Assembly (NCBI GenBank): GCA_017938055.1
Contig: JAGBCG010000264.1
Location: forward strand, 1-6,281
DNA length: 6,281 nucleotides
Direction of reading: 5' to 3'
DNA from: Clostridia bacterium
Lineage (GTDB): Bacteria; Bacillota; Clostridia; Oscillospirales; CAG-382
Below the pieces are notes generated by a model. The model was given only the letters and a program-made list of their open reading frames with translations, did no database searches and was not told where the DNA came from. The position numbers were made by a program, and so were the translations under genes. Positions 1-5,934 of this stretch are shown piece after piece. Position 1 is the first letter of the stretch; every line of letters begins with the position of its first letter.

Positions 1-2
1 AT

Positions 3-674
3 GATATAAATGCTTCATACTACATTAAAGGTCTGACCAGCAGTAAGCTTGAAGAATTAAGAAAAGCCAACATTGACGAATTTATGGAAAATATCACAGC
101 TATTGTAGATAAGCTTGAGGGCTATGGAGTTGAGGTTATCCTTTGTACACCTACTCCTTATGATGATGCGACTGATACTACAAGCGAAAAGAGTGTTGGT
201 CTTGGAATGTGTGCAGAGCGTTTAAGAGAGCTTGCACAAGAAAGAGACTTAAAGGTTATTGACCACTTTGCAAACATGTATCCTTTACGTTCACAGAAAT
301 ACTGGGGTCCTGACTACATTCATCCTAATAAATTGGGTCAGCACGTAATGGCACAATCTGTAATGTATTCTTTGGGATATATTGACAAGATGGACGTAGA
401 TACTGCAATGTCTTCATTTAGCGAGGAAAACGCTAAAATAAGTACTATGGCATATAATTTCCAGATGATGATAATGACAGAAAGGTCATTGCGTGCACAG
501 GGATATGCCGACGTTGCTGCAAGAAAAGCACGTGCTACAGAATTGAGAAATAGTGACCAGACAAGTGATATGTATAAGTGGATTTATCAGAACTACCTTG
601 ATTTGATTGATAATGCGATCGAAACAAGAGAAGAAATTATAAATCTTACTGAAGAAATGTCATATAAGGACTGA
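3..674 (+). CDS. SGNH/GDSL-family hydrolase, C-terminal part (5' end outside window)
   Basis: The reading frame is open from base 3, so the Met at 84 is internal and the true start lies before the window; 223 residues are visible. The first visible residue is Asp, and the two bases before it (AT) fit AAT, so the window probably begins inside the family's G-x-N-D block. The catalytic Asp/His block is clear: D-Y-I-H-P-N-K-L-G-Q, with Asp at 312-314 and His at 321-323. The Ser nucleophile block is not in the window. SGNH enzymes are esterases, lipases or carbohydrate deacetylases; the substrate cannot be told here. An odd point is that about 116 residues follow the catalytic His, largely helical and charged, where the fold normally ends soon after this block. 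Stop is TGA, followed 20 bases later by a terminator. Family call is firm; substrate unknown. Confidence 0.8.
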   Translation, partial: DINASYYIKGLTSSKLEELRKANIDEFMENITAIVDKLEGYGVEVILCTPTPYDDATDTTSEKSVGLGMCAERLRELAQERDLKVIDHFANMYPLRSQKYWGPDYIHPNKLGQHVMAQSVMYSLGYIDKMDVDTAMSSFSEENAKISTMAYNFQMMIMTERSLRAQGYADVAARKARATELRNSDQTSDMYKWIYQNYLDLIDNAIETREEIINLTEEMSYKD

Positions 675-694
675 TTTATAAGTTATAAATAATT

Positions 695-720
695 AAGCCA
701 AGCGACACGCTTGGCTTTTT
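695..720 (+). terminator. Rho-independent terminator of the SGNH hydrolase gene, possibly bidirectional
   Basis: A perfect 10-bp stem (AAGCCAAGCG at 695-704 pairing with 708-717) closes a three-base ACA loop, and the 3' arm runs directly into T716-T720. It starts 20 bases after the SGNH stop. It lies between two convergent genes; in the other direction the stem is followed by AATTATTTATAAC, a weaker U-rich tail, so it may also end nadE transcription. Confidence 0.88.
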
Positions 721-757
721 ATGTAGTAATAAAACATTATATGAATTGCTATTTGCG

Positions 758-1492
758 TTATAACATATCAGGCTTGAAGCTTGGCATAAGCTCAAGTTTA
801 AAGAGATTCGCTTTGTGCCGTTTGTCGATAAGCTCCTTTTTGTTGGCATCGTCAATTTTGCCTGTTCGGATATAAATATCAAGTTCAGCATATGTAAACC
901 CGAGATTTTCCTCGTCGGTTTTTCCACAAAGACCGTCAATGGGCGTTTTTTCAACCAACTGCTCTGGCAATCCCAGCAAATGGCCGATTTTCTTAACCTC
1001 AGTTACTGTCAGATGGGATAGAGGAGAGAAGTCTCCCACAGAATCGCCGTATCTTGTGGAATATCCTACCCAGTCTTCAGAAAGGTTGCAGGTATTGCAA
1101 ACTCTGCCGTTGCAGCTCTGAGATACTGCATAAAGAGTGGTCATTCTGATTCTTGGAGGAAGATTGACTTGTGTAAGCAAAGATAACTCCAGGTCTTTTG
1201 GCATGCTTGCCAAGACACCTTCAACGGCGTCCTTGATATTAATAACATAGTGCTTTATTCCAAGATGATTTACGAGAAGATAAGCCATGTCGATGTCATG
1301 CTGTTCGCCTTTAGGCATAAGCACACCTATAACCTTGTCCTTGCCTAAAGCTTCAACGCACAGAGCTGCAGCTATTGAGCTGTCCTTTCCACCTGAAATT
1401 CCTACAACAGCATTGCAGCCTTTTCCGTTTTCCTCAAAAAATTGGCGTATCCATTCTACACAATCGTTCTTTACCTTTTCAGTATTAAACAT
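758..1492 (-). CDS. nadE: NH3-dependent NAD+ synthetase
   Basis: Converts deamido-NAD+, ATP and ammonia to NAD+, AMP and pyrophosphate in the cytoplasm, the last step of NAD biosynthesis. From the start chosen here (244 aa) the ATP-pyrophosphatase P-loop S-G-G-K-D-S is at residues 33-38. The substrate-binding stretch N-L-P-P-R-I-R-M-T-T-L-Y is at 110-121, and N-L-S-E-D-W-V-G-Y-S-T-R-Y-G-D at 137-150. The C-terminal K-T-P-I-D-G-L and T-D-E-E blocks are at 182-195. There is no nitrilase-type glutaminase domain, so it is the short, ammonia-using form. The frame is open to a TTG at 1513 and an ATG at 1510, but only the ATG at 1492 has a Shine-Dalgarno sequence (GAGG at 1504-1501, 8-base spacer), so that start is preferred. 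Cys 127, 132 and 135 form a C-x4-C-x2-C cluster beside the nucleotide site. It is transcribed alone from its own promoter. Confidence 0.93.
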   Translation of the reverse strand: MFNTEKVKNDCVEWIRQFFEENGKGCNAVVGISGGKDSSIAAALCVEALGKDKVIGVLMPKGEQHDIDMAYLLVNHLGIKHYVINIKDAVEGVLASMPKDLELSLLTQVNLPPRIRMTTLYAVSQSCNGRVCNTCNLSEDWVGYSTRYGDSVGDFSPLSHLTVTEVKKIGHLLGLPEQLVEKTPIDGLCGKTDEENLGFTYAELDIYIRTGKIDDANKKELIDKRHKANLFKLELMPSFKPDML

Positions 1493-1532
1493 TAAATTTA
1501 CCTCACTCATCAAAAGATGATATTTTTATTAT

Positions 1533-1561
1533 ATTATACATAAAAACTTGGCATATGGCAA
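1533..1561 (-). promoter_or_regulatory. Sigma-A promoter of nadE
   Basis: On the minus strand, TTGCCA (1561-1556) and a perfect TATAAT (1538-1533) are separated by exactly 17 bases. Transcription would begin near 1526, about 34 bases before the ATG at 1492. A leader this short leaves no room for a riboswitch. Confidence 0.78.
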
Positions 1562-1668
1562 TACCTGGATGAAAAATATTATAGTTTTTGATAAAACATA
1601 TGAGTTTGTAGAAAATTAGGGAATGTCATGCCTTTAAAATTTAGATTTTATAAATGTAATCTCCGCAC

Positions 1669-1711
1669 AAAAAAGGCCATATCCATACGTTTGAAACGTG
1701 AAGATATAGCC
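1669..1711 (-). terminator. Rho-independent terminator of the M24-family gene
   Basis: On the minus strand GGCTATATC (1711-1703) pairs with GATATGGCC (1683-1675), continued by an inner ACGTT/AACGT stem closing the hairpin. It is followed at once by six U residues (1674-1669). The only imperfection in the outer stem is G.U in minus-strand RNA but C/A in plus-strand RNA, which fixes its direction. It lies 34 bases after the M24 gene's stop and also insulates nadE from it. Confidence 0.85.
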
Positions 1712-1745
1712 TGAAATTATATTGTTATTTTATAATAAATAACTA

Positions 1746-2948
1746 TTATTTGAACATCTGGGGGATAACCTTGTCGTTGTGATGAGTGAGACGCTCTGCA
1801 CCGTTCTTGGTAATAAGGAAGGTGTCCTCAACTCTGAATGAACCCCAAGGCAAGCCCTTAAAGTAAACATCAGTACAAATTGTCATGTTTTCCTTCATTT
1901 CGATAGGCTTCTTTGCAGAGAAGAAAGGAGATTCACATTCCAAAAGTCCGATAGAGTGAACTGAACCGTATGGACAGTACTGGCTGTAACCGGTCTTCTT
2001 GAGGAAGTCTATGTAGATGTTGTACATTTCAATAGAAGTGATTCCGGGACGCATCTGTTCTTCAACAAGGCTCATTGCCTCAAATGCAACCTTAACTGCA
2101 TCTGACATTTCCTTAGGAATATTTCCTAATACAACAGGTGTACAAATGATGCCGTTGTAGCCCTCATAGCATGCTCCTGCTGCAAGACCTATCATTTCGC
2201 TTTCTTCTACCTGGCGACGACTGTTTCTGCTCATGCAAAGGTGTGAATGAACAGGACCACTCTGTACCATGGGAGAAAATGACTGAACATAGCTTTCAGC
2301 ACCCAGACAAAGCATCTTACCTTCTAAGTCTGCCTGAATTTCAAGCTCTGTCATTCCGGGCTTGATTCTGTCAACTGAATAACCAACTGTTTCAGTAATA
2401 ATGTCGCAAGCCTTTCTTATACATGCAATTTCTGTGGGAGACTTGTTTATACGAAGCTCATACATGAAATCATCTGCACTTACAACTTCAGCCATAGGGA
2501 AAGCTTCCATCATTTTGCTGTAAATCAGCTGCGGGAAAATGTATTCACCTACAATACCGATTTTTTTGATATTGTATTTTGTTTTAATTTCAGCAAATAA
2601 TTCAGAAAAACCAATCTGTCCCTTTAAATCATATTCTACGCCTGAAACTTCGCCTACTTCCGGCATGATTCTGATGTCACGGATAGCAGACTTAAAGCTT
2701 GACCACTCGTGTGAAGCCTGACCGCTGCAAAGAATGGCGTCGCCCTCTAACGGTATTACCATACCTGCACTTTCGTTTACGCCATAGAAATCTGCGAAAT
2801 AACGAACTGCAGAGGGGTCAAACATATTAGAATACATAACAACAAGATCAATCGCTTCTCTACGCATTATCTCACGAAATGCTTCTACTCTTCCTAAAAT
2901 TTCCTTCTTGCCGATAACTGGCCAGGTAACATCCCATAACTTATCCAT
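1746..2948 (-). CDS. M24-family (Xaa-Pro peptidase/creatinase fold) protein with degenerate metal site
   Basis: The layout is that of the creatinase/prolidase family: an N-terminal creatinase-like domain (about residues 15-165) and a C-terminal pita-bread domain (about 175-395). The length is close to that of creatinases. In numbering from the GTG at 2957 (403 aa), the Asp-Asp-His-Glu-Glu metal site of true M24 peptidases is mostly gone. The first Asp position is Ala259, the second about Ile270, and the first Glu is Asp363, while His334 (H-S-I-G-L) and Glu377 (R-V-E-D) remain. His237/His239 (V-H-S-H-L) sit where creatinase has its catalytic His. It may therefore be a metal-independent hydrolase or lyase, not an aminopeptidase. 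GTG 2957 is only 2 bases from AGAAAGG while ATG 2948 is 11 away, so 2948 (400 aa) is preferred. It lies 22 bases after the four-helix-bundle gene and is probably cotranscribed with it. Confidence 0.82.
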   Translation of the reverse strand: MDKLWDVTWPVIGKKEILGRVEAFREIMRREAIDLVVMYSNMFDPSAVRYFADFYGVNESAGMVIPLEGDAILCSGQASHEWSSFKSAIRDIRIMPEVGEVSGVEYDLKGQIGFSELFAEIKTKYNIKKIGIVGEYIFPQLIYSKMMEAFPMAEVVSADDFMYELRINKSPTEIACIRKACDIITETVGYSVDRIKPGMTELEIQADLEGKMLCLGAESYVQSFSPMVQSGPVHSHLCMSRNSRRQVEESEMIGLAAGACYEGYNGIICTPVVLGNIPKEMSDAVKVAFEAMSLVEEQMRPGITSIEMYNIYIDFLKKTGYSQYCPYGSVHSIGLLECESPFFSAKKPIEMKENMTICTDVYFKGLPWGSFRVEDTFLITKNGAERLTHHNDKVIPQMFK

Positions 2949-2970
2949 TTTTGCCACTACCTTTCTTATG

Positions 2971-3297
2971 TTATTTATTCAGCATTCTGCGAATAGCACC
3001 ACATTCATTTTGCATTTTCTTATATTTTGCTTCTTCGATACACTCTGTTTCAAAAAGTAATTCTAACCAATACTCTGTTTCATAGCACTCCTTTTGAGCA
3101 ATTTCAAGTTTTGAAATGAAATCATTTTTGCTTTGAGCATATTGTGCCTCGTGGAGATTAGCCCCTATCGAGGTTGCTGAACGAAGTAGTTGATTTACTA
3201 ATACCGCTTCTTTATGACTTGATTTTATTTCTCTACACAAAAAAACAATATCTTTTGAAAATTGCTTTGCTTTATCTCTTAAAATGCTATCTGCCAT
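2971..3297 (-). CDS. Four-helix-bundle protein (S23/23S-rRNA-intervening-sequence/bAvd-like family)
   Basis: A 108-residue, almost wholly helical cytoplasmic protein with the hallmark segments of this family. These are R-S-A-T-S-I-G-A-N-L-H-E-A at residues 39-51 and K-L-E-I-A-Q-K-E-C-Y-E-T-E-Y-W-L at 63-78, followed by the last helix (about 87-106). Family members are encoded in 23S rRNA intervening sequences, in some diversity-generating retroelements (as Avd) and as stand-alone genes; they form oligomers and are thought to bind nucleic acid. No reverse transcriptase, template repeat or rRNA is present here, so it is of the stand-alone type. A GTG at 3306 lies inside the ribosome binding site; ATG 3297 has GAGAGG at 3311-3306 with an 8-base spacer and is the clear start. 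A strong promoter lies directly upstream, beyond which is the hairpin array. Its biochemical role is unknown. Confidence 0.9.
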   Translation of the reverse strand: MADSILRDKAKQFSKDIVFLCREIKSSHKEAVLVNQLLRSATSIGANLHEAQYAQSKNDFISKLEIAQKECYETEYWLELLFETECIEEAKYKKMQNECGAIRRMLNK

Positions 3298-3315
3298 AAT
3301 TATCACCTCTCAATA

Positions 3316-3344
3316 ATTATACTGCAATTTTTCTGTTTTATCAA
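3316..3344 (-). promoter_or_regulatory. Strong sigma-A promoter of the four-helix-bundle gene
   Basis: On the minus strand TTGATA (3344-3339) and a perfect TATAAT (3321-3316) are separated by exactly 17 bases. The expected start, near 3310-3309, falls in the Shine-Dalgarno sequence, giving a leader of only about 13 bases. The -35 box touches the edge of the hairpin array. This promoter probably also drives the downstream M24 gene. Confidence 0.8.
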
Positions 3345-3541
3345 GTTGTATTCTGTACTTCGTACAGAGTGATATTTTTGACAAATCAAAAGTGTTATTA
3401 AAACCTTTGGTTTTAGTGATATTTTATCCGCCATAAACTGTGCGAAGCACAATACCTCTTGCAAAGCAAATACCACTGCGAAGCAATATAACTCGCCGAA
3501 AGGCGAATAAAACTGCGGAGTGTCCTTAATAACACTCCGCA
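3344..3541. repeat. Two-armed array of small hairpins separated by a conserved 9-bp spacer
   Basis: This non-coding stretch alternates short perfect stems with a recurring spacer. Left-arm spacers are AGTTGTATT (3344), AGTGATATT (3368), AGTGTTATT (3391) and AGTGATATT (3415), at 24-, 23- and 24-base steps. Between them lie CTGTAC-TTC-GTACAG (3353-3367), TTTTGA-CAAA-TCAAAA (3376-3391) and AAAACC-TTT-GGTTTT (3400-3414). In the right arm the spacer is inverted: AATACCTCT (3451), AATACCACT (3469), AATATAACT (3485) and AATAAAACT (3506), against AATATCACT, the reverse complement of the left spacer. Right-arm stems are TGTGC-GAA-GCACA (3439-3451), TTGC-AAA-GCAA (3459-3469), a decayed TGC-GAA-GCA (3477-3485), TCGCC-GAAA-GGCGA (3493-3506) and the long terminal hairpin at 3514-3541. 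The arms meet at about 3424-3431. Stem sequences differ while symmetry is kept. From general memory such arrays occur in Clostridia; I cannot verify that here. Confidence 0.88.
3514..3541 (-). terminator. Perfect 10-bp hairpin, probable terminator after the isomerase-like gene
   Basis: TGCGGAGTGT (3514-3523) pairs perfectly with 3532-3541 across an 8-base loop. On the minus strand it is followed by GTTTTATT, a modest U-tract, and begins 38 bases after the stop of the isomerase-like gene. It is also the outermost and longest hairpin of the array, so it may be the array's end rather than a dedicated terminator. Confidence 0.55.
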
Positions 3542-4152
3542 TAGACCGGTTGTTTCTTTTATTTTATTCCTTTTTAGAATTATTCAATGTAAAAAGTATC
3601 AAGGCCTAAAAGCTCAGCAACAGCTAAAAGCTCCTGTGCCATATTTGAAATACCTACGATACAGTGATGTGTTACACCGCTGTCTAATACTTTTTCAAGG
3701 TATTCCTTGATAGGTGTCTTAACCTGCACCATAGCGTGAAGCTCGCTATAGGGAAGGGGATCGAGATCAACACTCTTTGCGGGAGATACAATCATCTTGT
3801 AGCCGTTGGGAGTTTCAATAACGTGAGCAACTGTTACATCACCCGGCTTAACGATAAGCTCGTAATTAAGTCCGCCGCCTTCAAAGCCCCATTCCTCAGG
3901 AGTTCTTGTAAGAGTAATCATATCATCACTCTTAGCAAGTGAGGGAACGCCGATACCGTGTCCCATAACCAGACAGCTGTTAAGCTCTGCATCGTATTCG
4001 CCCCATTCAGCCATAAGAGCATCTTCACCGGAGATGGACTTCATGAGCATCATTGTAACAAGACCGTCAAGGTCACCTTCACAAGCAACTGTGATGTCAG
4101 TGTTTTCCATAATGAGAGAAGCACCGATTCTTGCAGTTGTACGAGTCTGCTT

Positions 4153-4155
4153 CTA
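4153..4155 (-). other. In-frame amber codon (TAG) inside the isomerase-like gene
   Basis: The reading frame before it (…C-F-L-D-Q-H-F-L) and after it (K-Q-T-R-T-T-A-R-I-G-A-S-L-I-M-E-N…) is the same and both sides look coding. A single base change from GAG, AAG or CAG would create it. It would be residue 299 of the repaired protein. Confidence 0.85.
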
Positions 4156-4671
4156 AAGGAAATGCTGATCGAGGAAGCACATAGCGTTAAGACGGAATCT
4201 TTCAGCAACACGCTGCATAGCAATAGCAAGCTTGATTGCACGCATTACGTCATCGTCTGTAACGTCACGCTTCTTAAATCTCTTAAGAAGCTTATCTGCA
4301 ACTTCTTTAACTTCACTGTCTTCTACCTGTTCCCATTCAGCAAGAAGGTGTCCGCTCTGAATATAGATAACGTTTACATCGAAAGCAGACTTAAGGAAAG
4401 TCTTGCTGAGTTCGAGGTCATACATACCTCTGAAAACGTTGCCGATAACACCGATGTTAGCTTCTTTGATGTGAAGAATTGCCTGCTTTGCCTTTACATA
4501 TACAGCAATTTTCTTGTATGCTCTTTCATCGTCGATGCTGCCTACAACAATCTTGTAATCTCTGCCAAGCTTTCTCATTGTGCCTGTAATCTGAGCAATA
4601 CCGATTGTGCTGGAGTTACGCAGGCTGTGCTCGTAGCTGCTCTTAAGGTCGATTCTTTCATCGTTCTGTAC

Positions 4672-4680
4672 GAGAAGAAT
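4672..4680 (-). other. One-base frameshift site in the isomerase-like gene
   Basis: Reading TTC-TTC-TCG in the first frame leads to a low-complexity tail and a stop at 4575. Rereading one base (TTC-TTC-CTC-GTA-CAG) gives V-V-F-F-L-V-Q-N-D-E-R-I and a long continuation. The simplest cause is loss of one C from a CC pair; the site does not match a classical slippery heptamer. Confidence 0.8.
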
Positions 4681-5056
4681 ACAACAGGAACAGTAGGCAG
4701 CTGGTTGATTACGTGCATTGTCATAAAGTCTGGAAGATATGTACCGTAAGCGATTACGAGAATATCGATATCCTCTTTCTTAAAAAGCTTACCTGCCTCG
4801 TCAGCAGCATCAAGAGTATCAACCATACCTGAAAATACTACGTTGTCAAACTTCTTTTTGAAGTTTTCCTTTACTCTTTCCATATCGCTTGTTACGTTCT
4901 TTTCAAGAGTTTCGGGGAACATCCTCCAATACTCGAAGTAACCGCCCGTGAAAAGACCGATTTTTACTTTTTTTGTTTCTCTTTTGCTTGATAAAATATC
5001 ACCGAAGCTGTTGCCATTAGCTTCTTCAAATGATTTTACATTTGCCATTATTATTT

Positions 5057-5062
5057 CCTCCT
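5057..5062 (-). promoter_or_regulatory. Perfect Shine-Dalgarno sequence of the isomerase-like gene
   Basis: AGGAGG on the minus strand, 8 bases before ATG 5048, fixes that start. The 76-base gap before the gene has no terminator and no convincing promoter, which supports cotranscription with the amidohydrolases. Confidence 0.85.
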
Positions 5063-5124
5063 AAATATTCATAATTGTTTTTTGAACTATATTTCCAATG
5101 ATTTGCGTGGTATAATTAGAGAAC

Positions 5125-5934
5125 TTATCTGCAATTTTTTTCTGCAAGAGCTTTTGCGTTCTTATAAAGGATTTTATACTTATCCTCGTCGCTTATGCGG
5201 GAGAAAAGTACACTTCCTATACCGTAATTGGGATCATACCAAGGCATATCTGTACCGAAAATAACCTTATCTGCACCAACCTCACGAACCATTTTATCAA
5301 CGATTCCGTTGTGGCGATGAATGTCGCAAAGGTCAAGCATTACATTGTCGTGATTTTTTACAATGTCAATCGCTCCGTCAAGCTCACCGGGAGCAGAATG
5401 TCCCATAATAAATGTAATATCGGGATATTTTTCGCAGAGCATTTTTATATGTCTGGGGCCGTTGTGAGGGTCATTGTTACCCCAGGTATGAATAAGTATA
5501 CAAAGTTTGTGCTTATTTGCAAATTCAAGTGCCTTCTTGTAGTTATCGCCGTCAAGGGGATAACGATGGTATGTGGGAAGAAATTTAAGTCCGATATAAC
5601 CGGGAACGTTTATAACATTTTCAATATTTTCAAGGAACCTTTCCTCGTAATTGGGGTTGAAGCAGTAGTAACCCATTACTCTGCCGGGGTACTTCTTCAT
5701 AACCTCCTCAAGCTCACTGTTTCCCTCGTTGGGATCGTGAAGTGCACTGTGAGGCGAGCAGAAAATGCATTCAATGTTTTCCCTGTCCATAACCTCAATC
5801 ATCTGCTCAGGTGATGAAAATGGCATATCAGCACCGCTGTCTGGGCCCATATGAGTGTGAGCATCAATCACGGGAAAGCTTACAAGTTTGCCGTTCTCCA
5901 TAAATTCTTTCACAAGCTTTGATTCGTTTCTCAT
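5125..5934 (-). CDS. Amidohydrolase-family (TIM-barrel, Amidohydro_2/COG2159-like) metal-dependent hydrolase
   Basis: A complete 269-residue cytoplasmic protein with the full set of residues expected of this family. H26-T-H28 follows Asp24 at the end of strand 1, Lys117 lies in G-L-K-F-L-P, His149 in I-L-I-H-T-W-G, His179 in F-I-M-G-H-S-A, and Asp229 in I-F-G-T-D-M-P-W. Related enzymes hydrolyse amide or lactone bonds or decarboxylate aromatic or sugar-derived acids through a mononuclear metal; the reaction here is not predictable. ATG 5934 overlaps the stop of the upstream gene as ATGA, so translation is probably coupled; AAAGGGG (5948-5942, 7-base spacer) serves the start from inside the upstream gene. 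Downstream lies the isomerase-like gene, suggesting use of a sugar-like compound. Confidence 0.9.
   Translation of the reverse strand: MRNESKLVKEFMENGKLVSFPVIDAHTHMGPDSGADMPFSSPEQMIEVMDRENIECIFCSPHSALHDPNEGNSELEEVMKKYPGRVMGYYCFNPNYEERFLENIENVINVPGYIGLKFLPTYHRYPLDGDNYKKALEFANKHKLCILIHTWGNNDPHNGPRHIKMLCEKYPDITFIMGHSAPGELDGAIDIVKNHDNVMLDLCDIHRHNGIVDKMVREVGADKVIFGTDMPWYDPNYGIGSVLFSRISDEDKYKILYKNAKALAEKNCR

Larger units (their letters stand above)
3580..5048 (-). pseudogene. L-arabinose/L-fucose isomerase-family protein, broken by a frameshift and an amber codon
   Basis: Three adjoining pieces rebuild one protein of about 489 residues, normal for an AraA-like ketol-isomerase. Frame one gives residues 1-125, opening with K-I-G-L-F-T-G-G-Y-F-E-Y-W (29-41). 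A one-base loss then shifts the frame. The frame continuing at 4674 gives L-V-Q-N-D-E-R-I and then R-N-S-S-T-I-G-I-A-Q-I-T-G-T-M-R-K-L-G-R before an in-frame TAG at 4155-4153, and runs on to the TAA at 3580. Candidate metal ligands survive: Glu324 (A-C-E-G-D), acidic residues at 348-353, His364 (M-G-H-G) and His461/462 (V-T-H-H). Such enzymes interconvert aldoses and ketoses using Mn2+; the substrate is not predictable. The start at 5048 has a perfect AGGAGG at 5062-5057 with an 8-base spacer. Clean homology-like sequence on both sides of each lesion means recent decay or sequence error. Confidence 0.85.

Noticed and set aside
676..954. 92-codon minus-strand open frame overlapping the 3' end of nadE
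   Set aside because: It is in a different frame from nadE, runs through the terminator and resembles nothing; a shadow.
1493..1530. Riboswitch in the nadE leader
   Set aside because: The promoter places the transcript start about 34 bases before the start codon, too short for a known NAD-sensing aptamer, and no such fold is seen.
3378..3405. Plus-strand promoter starting from TTGACA at 3378
   Set aside because: No -10 box lies at the right distance, and the TTGACA is part of a hairpin in the array.
3433..3514. CRISPR array
   Set aside because: Units of about 18 bases whose variable parts are themselves palindromes, with a short diverged constant part and no cas genes, do not fit CRISPR repeats and spacers.
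2971..3541. Diversity-generating retroelement, suggested by the Avd-like protein
   Set aside because: No reverse transcriptase, template repeat or variable repeat is in the window.
3303..3542. 79-codon minus-strand open frame over the hairpin array
   Set aside because: The interval is explained by palindromic repeats and a promoter; the translation has no protein-like pattern and there is no ribosome binding site.
3958..4749. 263-codon plus-strand open frame opposite the isomerase-like gene
   Set aside because: It lies antisense to a sequence with clear isomerase-family motifs, has no family resemblance and no good ribosome binding site; it is a shadow.
5049..5124. Internal promoter before the isomerase-like gene
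   Set aside because: Only a TTGGAA with a poor -10 match is present; it is too weak to call in AT-rich DNA.
5311..5814. 167-codon plus-strand open frame opposite the amidohydrolase gene
   Set aside because: Antisense to a complete gene with every expected active-site motif; the translation looks like no protein family.
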